Shown: positions 27,518 through 37,159 of the stretch, piece by piece
Position numbering within the stretch: the first letter of the stretch is position 1
Layout: every line of letters begins with the position of its first letter
NCBI RefSeq assembly: GCF_000613905.1
Contig: NZ_BAJW01000008.1
Span: 1-64,000 of the forward strand
Reading direction: 5' to 3'
DNA length: 64,000 bases
DNA from: Acetobacter persici JCM 25330
GTDB lineage: Bacteria; Pseudomonadota; Alphaproteobacteria; Acetobacterales; Acetobacteraceae
Made by a program: the position numbers and the translations under genes
Notes under the pieces: model-generated
Seen by the model: the letters and a program-made list of their open reading frames with translations, nothing else
What the model was told of the DNA's origin: nothing
The model's database searches: none

Positions 27518-28354
27518 ATGTCAAATAGAAATGCATGGAAAGTCTATGAGCCTCCTCCGCCGAAGGGTGAGCCACTGTGTGTTACGACAGGAATACGGCG
27601 CATCGTGACCACGGACTGCGGTCCTATGACTTATCATGGAACTAACACGTGGCTTATTCAGACCGAGACAGGTACAATTGTAATTGATCCAGGAAGCGAT
27701 CATCCCGGACATATCAATTCAATACTTAATGCGACAGGAGGGAATATTGAGTATATTTTGATTACCCATTGGCATGCCGATCATTACGGAGGCGCACGGG
27801 AGCTTCAGGAACAGACGGGAGCTCCGGTTGCTGTTCACAAGAACAGTCTTGCAAATGAACAGTTGGAGATAATTCGGCTGGAAGACGGAGACGTCATTGG
27901 GGGCCTTCAAGCCATAGGCACTCCGGGTCATACACTAGATCATATCTGTTTTGCTACGCAAAATGGCGTTCTTTTTACCGGTGATCATATAATGGGGTGG
28001 TCGACATCCGTTGTACCTCCGGCTCCTGAGGGAAATCTTAGGCTATATATGGAGAGCCTAAAACTTGTGCTGTCACGTAAAGACGCCCTTTTGCTTCCGG
28101 CGCATGGGCCACCGCTTCATGAACCGCAGTTGGTCGTTAGAGCACTATTGTGCCGTCGTATTGAGCGTCTAGACGAAATCCGGGCGTTATTAACCAAGAG
28201 GCCTTTAACGCTCGATGCACTCGCGCTGCGTGCCTACAGACTAGCTGACAAGCATAAACACGAGGCCGTCCGCCTCACACTGTTGTCACATCTTGAGGAA
28301 TTGGCTCGACTGAACATTGCGAGGTGTGTGGAGGAAGCTTGGTATTTAAATTAG
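27518..28354 (+). CDS. Metallo-beta-lactamase-fold hydrolase
   Basis: A 278-residue MBL-fold protein of the LACTB2/glyoxalase II-like group. The metal motif THWHADHYGG (HxHxDH) lies near residue 90, GTPGHTLDHICF supplies the next histidine, FTGDHIMGW the bridging aspartate, and LLPAHGPP the last histidine. The C-terminal 70 residues form a winged-helix-like tail common in this group. It is transcribed away from the paa operon but shares the intergenic region, so it may belong to the same pathway as a thioester or lactone hydrolase or as protection. Substrate is not deducible. Confidence 0.75.
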   Translation: MSNRNAWKVYEPPPPKGEPLCVTTGIRRIVTTDCGPMTYHGTNTWLIQTETGTIVIDPGSDHPGHINSILNATGGNIEYILITHWHADHYGGARELQEQTGAPVAVHKNSLANEQLEIIRLEDGDVIGGLQAIGTPGHTLDHICFATQNGVLFTGDHIMGWSTSVVPPAPEGNLRLYMESLKLVLSRKDALLLPAHGPPLHEPQLVVRALLCRRIERLDEIRALLTKRPLTLDALALRAYRLADKHKHEAVRLTLLSHLEELARLNIARCVEEAWYLN

Positions 28355-28639
28355 AGCCTGTCAGACGTGGATGGTGTTAGAAATCCCTAGGTGTTTGCCT
28401 TCGGATCTGTGATTGCTTACCTCCTATTCAGAAATTACAGACGGTACGGTCTGTTCGAAAAATAGGCGTCACCTATGGTACCATGAGGCCGAGGGTGCGT
28501 AATATCGCCTAAAGTATGCGCCGTTTCCTCTTCCTGGACCGAGTCTTGCGCTGCCGCATAGCAAGCGGGGGCACAAATACCGCTCTGTTCCCAACACAGA
28601 GCAAGGACCACAGTGGCAAGAACCAGTATCCAACGGTCG

Positions 28640-28794
28640 TGCCACATGAAGTCAGGGCGATTATGCTTCAATCAGGTGAGCATCGCGCGAGTAAAGACGT
28701 CCGTAAGCTGGCGACAGAACACCTTTTTGAAGTCAGATATAAAATCAGTCAGTTACGAGATTTGGAACGATATCTTTATGTTCTGATATTCTAA
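28640..28794 (+). pseudogene. MerR-family regulator, possible C-terminal relic
   Basis: A forward frame ends with VPHEVRAIMLQSGEHRASKD, VRKLATEHLFEVRYKISQLR and DLERYL, the coiled-coil dimerisation helix pattern of MerR-type regulators. No helix-turn-helix part was found upstream. The surrounding 28355-28830 stretch has no other recognisable gene. Identification is tentative. Confidence 0.35.
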
Positions 28795-28830
28795 TGCCGG
28801 GGTGACAATAAACCTCACTGCGCGATCCCT

Positions 28831-29436
28831 TCAGGATCTTATGACACGGGCCATACGACCCAATTCAGATCCGACACCGTGATAAGTCTTGTAACTGAAT
28901 ATAAGAGGATCCCATTTTACCGGATCAATCTGACCAGACGTTTCATCAAGGATCCCGACCGCAGCATGCATCGCGACGGCTTTTGCGATGATAACGGAGA
29001 ACCCTTCTGGATTATCCGAAACGTCGGTCACTGTATTCACGACGGCCTCAATCTGGATCGGACACTCGGCAACGCGTGACGGACCCCCTTCGGTTGATGT
29101 GAGCCGCGTCAGCCCTGCAGCCTCAAACTTGTCCCGACAATAAGAGAAGTGTGTTGCTTTATGGTCAGGAACGGGATTTTTCCCTGTAAACACTGCAATA
29201 CGCTCAATTGATTCCCACATATCTGCAGAAGGAAGGTTTACCGTCAGTCGAGGCCGATGACGTAAATTTTCCATAGCCTGAGACGCACATCCTAAGCCAA
29301 GCACTACGAAGTCCCTGAGGGACCAGGATGACGACATGGGCGTCAGATTTTCCGAGCCGTCGCTGTTCTGCGTACAGACCAAGGCGACCGGCGTACCGTA
29401 ATACATGCTTCGATGAGGGATACGAGTTGTCTTCAT
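28831..29436 (-). CDS. Flavin reductase-like (DIM6/NTAB) family protein
   Basis: A 201-residue FMN-binding split-barrel protein. PVALVCTQNSDGSENLTPMS and SWSLRDFVVLGLGCASQAME are the typical N-terminal part, followed by LRHRPRLTVNLPSADMW. Such proteins supply reduced flavin or bind FMN as oxidoreductases. The start at 29436 is preferred because the family alignment begins at SMYYGTPVA soon after. It stands alone between the MBL gene and the efflux operon; a reduced-flavin supply role for a flavin-dependent enzyme of the cluster is possible but unsupported. Confidence 0.75.
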   Translation of the reverse strand: MKTTRIPHRSMYYGTPVALVCTQNSDGSENLTPMSSSWSLRDFVVLGLGCASQAMENLRHRPRLTVNLPSADMWESIERIAVFTGKNPVPDHKATHFSYCRDKFEAAGLTRLTSTEGGPSRVAECPIQIEAVVNTVTDVSDNPEGFSVIIAKAVAMHAAVGILDETSGQIDPVKWDPLIFSYKTYHGVGSELGRMARVIRS

Positions 29437-29645
29437 TATTCTGTACTCCCGAAAATATAGATCCATAAGCGGGGTCAGTTGTTCGGGACGTGCTGACCGA
29501 AGTTACCGGAACTTCACGAACCGATGAGTCTGTATATATAGCGCCCCACGTTGTAGTCCTACCCCAAAATTCCCCTATCTTTATGAATCAACTTGTTTCT
29601 GAACGAACTATCACTTTAACGTGTCCCATGAAAACACTCAGGTCT

Positions 29646-30374
29646 TCAGGCCGTATCAATCAACAGGATGGTGGGATTGGTCTCGCCCTGAAGTCTTACC
29701 TCTATTTCGTTATAAATTGCCGCACCCGCCCCGCTACTGATAGGCTGATCATTGATCTTTATCGTGCCCGAAAGCACGATGAGGTAAAGCAGCCGTCCCG
29801 CTCCTGTGGTGTAGTGCGTCGTAACTCCCGACTGCAGGATCATACCCATGATCCGCGCAGACGCACAAAGCGGAACTGGTTCGTCTGCTTGTCCGCTATC
29901 GGTGTCTTCTGGTGAATCCTCGGCGAAGCCGCTCGCCAGAATGGCGAGCGCATTTTGCCCATGCCGAACCGGACGGTGATGAACCACACTCTCCGGCACC
30001 CCGCCCTCTTCGTCCGGCAGCAGCCATACCTGCACGAACGAAGAGTCCGGACTGGCGGCCCACCATTTCGCCTCCTGAATTCCCTGCCCTGCACTGAGCA
30101 AATGGATATCGCCCTCTTGAAGCTGATGCGGTGCCTGACCGCCAACTTCGGCAAAAAAATTGCCTTTGAGAACAATTGTGACAATATCTCGCGCTTCCTC
30201 TTCTCCCAGCCGGAATTCGGCAAACGGCTCGAAGACAGCGGTATTGATTGCACGAATCTGCCCCCAGTGGACGTGAGCTGGATTGCGGTATTCCGCGAAA
30301 GAGAAATGACAGCGAATGACCACGCCAGGTTGCGTGACCGTCCCCATATCCCTGGCGGCACGAAGTATGATCAT
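29646..30374 (-). CDS. Pirin-family protein
   Basis: A 242-residue bicupin. The N-terminal cupin holds FEPFAEFRLGEEEARDIVTI and GDIHLLSAGQGIQEAKWWAA; the C-terminal half has RLLYLIVLSGTIKINDQPIS. Some conserved metal histidines of the pirin core (HPHxGFET) are not obvious here, so quercetinase-like activity is doubtful. The start overlaps the outer-membrane-factor gene by 4 nt (ATGA), placing it as last gene of the leftward efflux operon. Confidence 0.7.
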   Translation of the reverse strand: MIILRAARDMGTVTQPGVVIRCHFSFAEYRNPAHVHWGQIRAINTAVFEPFAEFRLGEEEARDIVTIVLKGNFFAEVGGQAPHQLQEGDIHLLSAGQGIQEAKWWAASPDSSFVQVWLLPDEEGGVPESVVHHRPVRHGQNALAILASGFAEDSPEDTDSGQADEPVPLCASARIMGMILQSGVTTHYTTGAGRLLYLIVLSGTIKINDQPISSGAGAAIYNEIEVRLQGETNPTILLIDTA

Positions 30375-31962
30375 GATTTCCCCTTTGCCGCTGATGACGA
30401 GCCTGCCGCATAACGGCGCCCCTCAACCGGGAACCGCCGCTCCCATCCCCCACCGAGCGCACGGTAGAGACGAGCCGCCGAGGTGGAGACGTTGGTTGTG
30501 GCCTGCACAAGCTGGTTCTGGGTCGCCAGAAGCGCATTCTGCAAGGTCAGGACGTTCAGGAAGTCGGACGATCCTTGCACATACTGGGCCTGAGCCGTTT
30601 GCACGGCGATCTGGTTTTCCTTGACGGCTTCAGCGAGACGATCCCTCTGGTTCTGCGCCGCCGAGAGATCAGCCATGGCGTCGTCGATTTCCTGCCAGGC
30701 TTTCAGGACTGTGCGCTGAAGCATGACAGCGGCCTCCCTCTGCTGCGCCTTGCGCAGGCGGAGCTGCCCCGTCAGTCGGCCACCTTCGAAGATCGGTAGT
30801 GTCGCTGTCGGTCCGAACCCGTACTGTCGCGATGCCCATGACCCCAGCCCGCTGAACTGGAGCGCCTGCACATCCAGACTTCCCGACAGCGTGACACGTG
30901 GGAAGAAGTCGGCGATGGCCACACCGATATTGGCCGTCGCGGCGTGCAAACGCTCCTCAGCCATACGGATGTCCGGCCGCCGTTCGGCCAGCTCGGACGG
31001 CAGGCCAACCGGCACAGACACTGGCACGGGCGGAACCGGCGCAGGTTTACCAACTGCGCCGTGAGAGCACCCGGCTCGCGTGCAACCAGAAAACTCAGCG
31101 CGTTGATCAGATGCACTTCCTGGCTTTTCAGAACGGGAAGACGGGATTCAAAACTGTACAGTTGGCCCGTGGAATCTGCGACATCCAGGCGGGTCGCCGC
31201 CCCTTGAGTAAAACGTAAAGTCGTTAGTTGCACGCTATGGCGCGCGATCCCTATGTTATTTTCGACAATCCCGATCTGGGCCTGCACCCCCCGCAGTTCG
31301 AGGTAGTCCTGCGCGGTTTCCGCCATGAGCGATACCAGCACGTCGCGCCGCATATCCTCGGTCGCGCGCATGGCCGCTGTCGCAGCCTCGACCTGTCGGC
31401 GGACATGACCCCAGAAATCCACTTCCCACGAGGCATTCATACCATATTGCGGCAGGTTGAAGGATGAAGCGCCTGCGGCCCCCGGAAGGCGTGTGGGACC
31501 GAATCCCTGCGTTCCACTCGCGATTGACCCTGCACCCTGCTCTTCCATGGTGCCAAGCAGACCCAGCACACCATTGGGACTGGCCCGCTCCCGCGCATAG
31601 GAGGCATTGGCTTCAGCGTGCGGGAACTGGGCAGCGCTCGCAATCCTGCGCTCCGCCATGCTCTCGGCGAAGCGATAGGCTGCTGCACGCAGGTCAAGAT
31701 TGGCTCCCGCCACCTGCTGTTCAAGTGCGGTCAGGACGGGATCATTATAGATGTTCCACCATTCCGGATCGAGCGGCGCCTGTACCGGATGACTTTCAGC
31801 GGACACGACACTCTGATGCCAGGATGTTGGCGAGGCCGGTGATGATTTATGGTAATCAGGTCCGACCGTGCATCCTGCTATGGGTAGGCCGAGAGCCAGC
31901 CATGCGGCCAAGCGAGAACGTAATAGACGCACGGTGGCGATCGTCGTCTTACTGCCAGACAT
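30371..31962 (-). CDS. NodT/OprM-type outer-membrane efflux lipoprotein, split by a frameshift
   Basis: The protein starts at 31962 with a lipoprotein signal (AAWLALGLPIAGC), then CTVGPDYHKSSPASPTSW and the TolC-like helical repeats (LEQQVAGANLDLRAAAYRFA, NASWEVDFWGHVRRQVEAAT). At 31050-31051 a short GG run (minus strand) breaks the frame after LTAQL. One extra G gives LGKPAPVPPVPVSV and continues with LPSELAERRPDIRMAEERLH to the stop at 30371, giving about 530 residues, a normal length. It would form the outer-membrane channel of the EmrAB-type pump encoded upstream. Confidence 0.8.
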
Positions 31963-33025
31963 AGCGCGCGTCCCTGGCCTTGCTGCCTTCCGGCGTTGAG
32001 GACGTATCGATGCGGACCTCGACGGACATGCCCACCCGCACACGAGCAGCCAGGGGCTGACCGGGATCAAAGGTTACACGAACCGGCAGACGCTGGACGA
32101 CCTTGGTAAAGTTCCCGGTGGCATTGTCCGGCTGGATGGGGGCAAACGCGACACCGGTCGCAGGCGGTATGCTGTCCACATGGGCGCGGAGCGGATGACC
32201 AGGGAACGTATCCACCCATACCGTGGCTTTCTGTCCCGGCAACACATGAGTCAGCTGCGTCTCCTGAAAATGCGCCACAACAAAGGCATCCTGCACGGGC
32301 ACGACGGCCATGAGCGCGGTCCCGGCATGAACGTAATTGCCGACGCGTACGCCACGCACACCTACGACACCATCGATGGGCGCAGGAATCGTGCAGTAGG
32401 ACAGATCCAGTTCCGCCTGACGCAATTCTCCCTCTGCCCGGACGAGACTTCCTTTTGCCCGGTCAAGTTGTGCGGTCAGGACGGCCTCCTGGTCTTTCGC
32501 GGCCTGGACACCAGCCTCATCCCTCGCCAACGTCGCGACGATCTGCCGCGTCCCGGATGCTGTCCGCTGGCGCTGCTCGACCGTGCCAGCACCTCCTGCG
32601 GACAGATTCCGGTAACGCGCTTCATCCTGACGGGCGAATTCGAGGGCTGCCTCGTCGGCCTGCACTGTTGCGGCGGCTGCCGCGATGACTGCGTTCTGTC
32701 TGTTCAGTTCAGCCTGCAGATTGGCGATATCTGCTCGCGCGACCGCGACGTTCCCCTGCGCAACTTTCAGTGCGGCGCGGTAATCATCGTCCTCGATATG
32801 GGCGAGTTCTTCACCCGTATGGACCCGCTCGTTGTCCCGTGCTTGCACCTGATCGATACGACCCGAAACCTTCGGGGCAACCAGCGTGGAGTAAGCCGTA
32901 ACGTAAGCATCGTTGGTTTCGACATGAACACCGTCACCGAGAATGAGGCGGTCCGCGAACCAGGCGGTGGCGCCAAGACCGACGACGCCTGCGCCGATCA
33001 GCATAAGATTTCGTGTACGTGACAT
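31949..33025 (-). CDS. emrA: EmrA/HlyD-type membrane fusion protein
   Basis: A 358-residue periplasmic adaptor with an N-terminal membrane anchor (LMLIGAGVVGLGATAWFADR), the biotinyl-lipoyl-like half (VAPKVSGRIDQVQARDNERV), a long alanine-rich coiled coil around residues 85-190, and the second lipoyl half (APIDGVVGVRGVRVGNYVHA). It links the inner-membrane EmrB transporter to the outer-membrane channel, whose gene overlaps by 14 nt. Substrate is unknown; EmrAB pumps export hydrophobic or weak-acid toxicants. Confidence 0.88.
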   Translation of the reverse strand: MSRTRNLMLIGAGVVGLGATAWFADRLILGDGVHVETNDAYVTAYSTLVAPKVSGRIDQVQARDNERVHTGEELAHIEDDDYRAALKVAQGNVAVARADIANLQAELNRQNAVIAAAAATVQADEAALEFARQDEARYRNLSAGGAGTVEQRQRTASGTRQIVATLARDEAGVQAAKDQEAVLTAQLDRAKGSLVRAEGELRQAELDLSYCTIPAPIDGVVGVRGVRVGNYVHAGTALMAVVPVQDAFVVAHFQETQLTHVLPGQKATVWVDTFPGHPLRAHVDSIPPATGVAFAPIQPDNATGNFTKVVQRLPVRVTFDPGQPLAARVRVGMSVEVRIDTSSTPEGSKARDARYVWQ

Positions 33026-33100
33026 TTCAGCTCCAGAAATCCTCGGCAGCGTACTTGAACCGGTGCGTCAGCGAGGCAGGCAGGATGTTGGAAAGCGGGG

Positions 33101-34243
33101 TCACATCGTCCACGCGTAAAGAACGAGAAGACCCGCAAAGCATATGCCACCGATCTTCTCGACCAGGTTTGGTCGTGATGCGGCGACTGTGGGAGGCTTT
33201 GAACGGGGAAGAACGTAGCGAAGGCATCGGGAGAGGCCCTGCATCATCCGGGGTCGGCGCAATCTCACGTCATACCCAGCAAACCGTCGGTTGTTTTCGA
33301 CGAGGCAGATGCCCAGAAGCTCCCGCAGGCTGAGGTCGATGCTGGACACGTCTTTTGCTCCCGATACGGTGAAATTCGCGTCCTGCTCGCGCACATTTCC
33401 GTCGGCATCCATACTTCTGACCATGCCGATCCGCTCCCATGCGAGGAACAGCCAGACACCGACCACACGGGCCTCGAACCATGGGCGCTTCCACAGCGGC
33501 ACCGTGGCGCGATGCCACGCCAGCCAGTTGGCGAACAGGAGAATATGGCGACATTCTTCCTGCATGACCGGCTCGAACGTCTCGACCAGTTCGGCGGGAA
33601 AGAACCCGGAGCGCTTTGCCAGTTCGAACAGTCCGAAAGCAAAGAAGCTGTCTACGCACTCGGAAAAACCTGTGACCATATAGGCCCATTCCGTGTCACG
33701 CGGGGTGATGTACGGCGGCTCCTTGGCCATCGGTATCCCATAGGCCTCCACCAGCCGGGAGAGGACTTCCTTATGGCGATTTTCCTCCCACGCATTCCGG
33801 GCGATGGCATTCTTCATGTCAGGGTCGGCAATCGTCGCAGCGTAGGCCGCCATCCTGAGACGCGCCTTGCCTTCGGTTTCAACCGCGATGCCCCAGATCG
33901 GCAGAGATGTGATGCGTCGCAATGTATCAGGATCAAGCCGGGGCCAGTCGATGACGGAAGGCCGGTACGGATTGAACGTATCGCGGAACATGCGCGACAC
34001 CGCCCGCTTATGAGCAAGACTACCCGGCCTCAAGGGGCCCGGTTCGCTACTCTGCCAGTGCCGGCTACGATAATCTGCATCGGCGAGCGCCTTGCTCCCG
34101 GCCTGCCCAATATCGCCAGCCTGGGGCATGTTCCCATAAATCCGCTCAAGATCAGTCCTGAATACTTCGATACTTTCATTGGGTGATAGGATGTTTTTAA
34201 ACTCAGGAGTAGAGCGTGACACGGGATGCATCCTGTCTGACAT
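33101..34243 (-). CDS. Ferritin-like (putative diiron) protein within the efflux operon
   Basis: A 380-residue protein with helical E/H motifs of a ferritin-like diiron fold: NAWEENRHKEVLSRL near residue 165 and FEPVMQEECRHILLFANW near 235. A hydrophobic C-terminal segment (GGICFAGLLVLYAW) could anchor it in the membrane. It lies 17 nt after emrB and 75 nt before emrA, so it belongs to the pump operon. Possible roles are oxidative modification of the pump substrate or iron handling; neither is established here. No named enzyme was recognised. Confidence 0.6.
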   Translation of the reverse strand: MSDRMHPVSRSTPEFKNILSPNESIEVFRTDLERIYGNMPQAGDIGQAGSKALADADYRSRHWQSSEPGPLRPGSLAHKRAVSRMFRDTFNPYRPSVIDWPRLDPDTLRRITSLPIWGIAVETEGKARLRMAAYAATIADPDMKNAIARNAWEENRHKEVLSRLVEAYGIPMAKEPPYITPRDTEWAYMVTGFSECVDSFFAFGLFELAKRSGFFPAELVETFEPVMQEECRHILLFANWLAWHRATVPLWKRPWFEARVVGVWLFLAWERIGMVRSMDADGNVREQDANFTVSGAKDVSSIDLSLRELLGICLVENNRRFAGYDVRLRRPRMMQGLSRCLRYVLPRSKPPTVAASRPNLVEKIGGICFAGLLVLYAWTM

Positions 34244-34260
34244 GGTTTCGATCCTATGGC

Positions 34261-35910
34261 TTATTTGGCCGGGGTGCTGACTGACGGCGCTCGTGGCGGA
34301 TAAACCCGCTGGGGCAGGACCAAATTGAGGACAATGAAAGCGGCGCAGAGCCCGATCATCACGTAATAAATGTCCGCGCAGGCCAGTACGAGGGATTGTT
34401 CGGCGACCTTGCCGTGGAGAAGAACCTGCGTATTCCACGTCAGGCGATCAGGATCGGCGATGTGGGGGGCCAGCAGCGTACTCGTGGGATCGCCCATCCC
34501 GTCAAGGGCATTCTGGTTATAACCGTAGATATCCAGCAACATGGTGGAGTGGTATTGCTCCCGCCGGCGCAGAAGCGCCGCGATGACTCCAGCCGCAATC
34601 GCATTGGCAAATCCCTTGGTCATGTTAAACATGCCCGAGATGAAGGGGCCGTCCGCTGGTCCCAGCCCCATGGTGGCCAGCATCAGGATCGAAATGACCA
34701 TCATCGGCTGGCTGACGACCTGCATCAGCTGGACAATATAGAAATTCTCACGCACCCAGTCTGAATCGATCCATGTCCCCAGCCAGTAGGATGCCCCCTG
34801 TATGGCCAGCCCGGCCATGAGGACGATCCGGCAATCAACTTTGCGAATATTACAGAGCGCAGACACCAGTGGCAGCGCGACCAGTTGGGGAACTGCCAAA
34901 ATCAGCGCGATGGGCGCAGTCTGGATGGGCCGGTATCCCCTCACCTCTTCAAGGTAAACCGAGGGGATCTCTATGGTGACAACACAAAGAACGAGGACGG
35001 CCGCCAGGGTCAGCAGGGAGTCCGAGACATTTCTCTGTTTGAGCAACTGAATCCGGAAGAACGGCAGTGGATGGAACCATTCATTGATAATGAAAAGGAT
35101 AAACAGAAAGCCACCACCACAGAACAGATGTGTAATAAGCGGTGAGCGGAACCAGTCGAGCCGGTCACCCTGTTCGAGAGCAATGACCAGCGAGCAGATC
35201 GCAGGCAGACCGGTCAACAGTCCCCTCCAGTCGAACTGCCTGAAGCGCTCCAGCCGCAGCGGATCCTGCGGGAGCCCCCATGCCACACAGATCATCGAAA
35301 TCACGCAGAGCGGAACGATCTGCCAGAATAGGAACTGCCAGCCCACATATTCGAACCAGAAGCCGGCCAGTGGCACGCCGAGATTGGGACCGAACGTCGC
35401 CGTCAGCGCATAGGCGCCAAGACCATAAACCTTGATGTTGGGTGGGAGGAAGCGCAGCGCCACCGTCATGAGCATGGGAGGCAGGCAGCCACAGGCGAAC
35501 CCCTGCAGGGTACGCAGAATCAGAAGAGCGCCAAGGTTCGGCATGAAAGGAGCCGCGAGCCCAAGCACCCCAACCATTCCTGTCATGACGATAGTCAGAC
35601 GTCGTATAGAGAACGTCACGGAACACCATGGCGCAAAGGCCATCGCTGAAATATTGAAGGCCTCGAACAGGGCAATAATCCATGTTCCCTCGTCGTGCCC
35701 GATATGGAGTTGCCCCTTGATATCGGCCAGTGCCATTTCGGTTGTATGCTCGTTGAAACCGGCCAGCAGCACGGCCAGCAACACACCGATCAGACCGGTG
35801 GCGAGACGAAGGCCGAACGCCGGACCTTTAGGAGGCGGTGGAGGTGGCGACGGCGCAGCAGGTATCGGTGCAGCCACCGCTTCCGCAAGGGGAAGGTCGA
35901 TCCGGGTCAA
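34261..35910 (-). CDS. emrB: EmrB-type MFS transporter (DHA2 family)
   Basis: A 549-residue inner-membrane drug:H+ antiporter with about 14 hydrophobic segments. GTWIIALFEAFNISAMAFAP and LILRTLQGFACGCLPPMLMT are the helix 1 and helix 4 regions typical of the DHA2 family, the latter corresponding to its G-rich motif. A proline-rich cytoplasmic N-terminus (PSPPPPPPKGPAFG) precedes helix 1. It is the first gene of a leftward operon with a ferritin-like gene, emrA, an outer-membrane factor and a pirin. The divergent LysR gene at 36158 probably controls it. Confidence 0.88.
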   Translation of the reverse strand: MTRIDLPLAEAVAAPIPAAPSPPPPPPKGPAFGLRLATGLIGVLLAVLLAGFNEHTTEMALADIKGQLHIGHDEGTWIIALFEAFNISAMAFAPWCSVTFSIRRLTIVMTGMVGVLGLAAPFMPNLGALLILRTLQGFACGCLPPMLMTVALRFLPPNIKVYGLGAYALTATFGPNLGVPLAGFWFEYVGWQFLFWQIVPLCVISMICVAWGLPQDPLRLERFRQFDWRGLLTGLPAICSLVIALEQGDRLDWFRSPLITHLFCGGGFLFILFIINEWFHPLPFFRIQLLKQRNVSDSLLTLAAVLVLCVVTIEIPSVYLEEVRGYRPIQTAPIALILAVPQLVALPLVSALCNIRKVDCRIVLMAGLAIQGASYWLGTWIDSDWVRENFYIVQLMQVVSQPMMVISILMLATMGLGPADGPFISGMFNMTKGFANAIAAGVIAALLRRREQYHSTMLLDIYGYNQNALDGMGDPTSTLLAPHIADPDRLTWNTQVLLHGKVAEQSLVLACADIYYVMIGLCAAFIVLNLVLPQRVYPPRAPSVSTPAK

Positions 35911-36157
35911 ACGACGCCTCTTTTAGTTGCAATAGGGATGTCTGCGGCGACTGTGATCGCAAAGACCGGGATCGGGAACACTCAAATATGAAAACATGAC
36001 TCTCATCAACCGTAACGGTGAGAACGCATAAAATTATTGCAGCATCCTCATGCTTCTGGCAGGGTCACTTGTTACAAACATCCTATGTTCCTATCTATTC
36101 GGATACTACCAAGCAGATGGGTATGATCCGCCTTCAGTGCGCGGGAGGACTTTATTG

Positions 36158-37114
36158 ATGACGCGTGGCTACGACCTGAACCTGTTACACGCCATGAATG
36201 TGCTGATTGAGGAATCGAGCGTTACGGGTGCCGCCCAGCGTCTTCAGGTCAGCGCGGCGACAATCAGCCGCACCCTGTCCAAGATCAGGGCAACCTTCGA
36301 TGATCCGATCCTTGTACAGATGGGCCGCAACATGGTGCCTACCCCGCGCGCACTCCAGATGCAGCCGCGCATCAGCCGTATCCTCGCGGGCATGCATGAC
36401 CTGATGCGCAGAGACGAGGAACTGGATTTTACGGGCATAAAACCTATCTTCACGATCCGGGCCGCAGATGTCGTCGTGGGACCATTCGCGACGAAGCTGC
36501 TTCAGACCCTGCGGGGAGACTGTCCAGATGCTGCCGTTGTTTTTGCCAGTGAAACCGACGGAGACGATAGCGATGCTCTGCGGCGTGGTGCGATCGACCT
36601 GTATATCGGTGCAACCGAAAACCTCCGTCCAGAAATTATGCGACAGACACTATTCGAAAGCCGGTTTCATGCGGTCGTGCGCGCAGGCCATCCGATCCTG
36701 CTTGGTGAGATCACGCCCCAGTCCCTGGTTCAATACGACCACATCAGTGTGTCACGTCGCAGCCGGCGACATGGTCCCATTGATGACGCGCTGCAGGAAG
36801 AATTCGGCCTCAGCCGGAACGTGGCCCTTCTCGTCCCTTCGTATTACACCGCGATGCAAGGCCTGCACCGGACTGATCTGATCCTCCCGGTGCCCGATGT
36901 CGCGATGGAGCGCGACACACTGGACCGTCTTGGGTTGTACGCTTTTCCCCTTCCGCTCAAGCTCACACCCGTCAACGTCTTCCAGGCATGGCATCCCCGC
37001 CACGATTCAGATGTGGTGCATCGATGGCTGCGCCGCACAGTTCTCACTGTGACGAATGGATGGCGCAACCGCTCACATGAGACGGCCCCGGGAGGAGACG
37101 TCTTCGTTCATTAA
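36158..37114 (+). CDS. LysR-family regulator, divergent from the efflux operon
   Basis: A 318-residue LysR protein. The helix-turn-helix (SVTGAAQRLQVSAATISRTL) lies near residues 22-41, followed by the NodD/LeuO-like effector domain (DDPILVQMGRNMVPTPRALQ). ATG 36158 is the start because GGGAGG lies about 8 nt upstream and homology begins at YDLNLLHAMNVL. The 247-nt divergent region 35911-36157 should hold both promoters and its binding site. It probably induces the efflux operon in response to the exported compound. Confidence 0.85.
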   Translation: MTRGYDLNLLHAMNVLIEESSVTGAAQRLQVSAATISRTLSKIRATFDDPILVQMGRNMVPTPRALQMQPRISRILAGMHDLMRRDEELDFTGIKPIFTIRAADVVVGPFATKLLQTLRGDCPDAAVVFASETDGDDSDALRRGAIDLYIGATENLRPEIMRQTLFESRFHAVVRAGHPILLGEITPQSLVQYDHISVSRRSRRHGPIDDALQEEFGLSRNVALLVPSYYTAMQGLHRTDLILPVPDVAMERDTLDRLGLYAFPLPLKLTPVNVFQAWHPRHDSDVVHRWLRRTVLTVTNGWRNRSHETAPGGDVFVH

Positions 37115-37159
37115 AAAAGGTCCGATGATCTGCTCTTTAACATCTTATGGAGAATAGGC

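Noticed and set aside
28435-28671. A 78-codon reverse frame with a hydrophobic N-terminal part
   Set aside because: It resembles a signal peptide superficially, but has no ribosome-binding site or known relatives and overlaps the possible MerR relic on the other strand.
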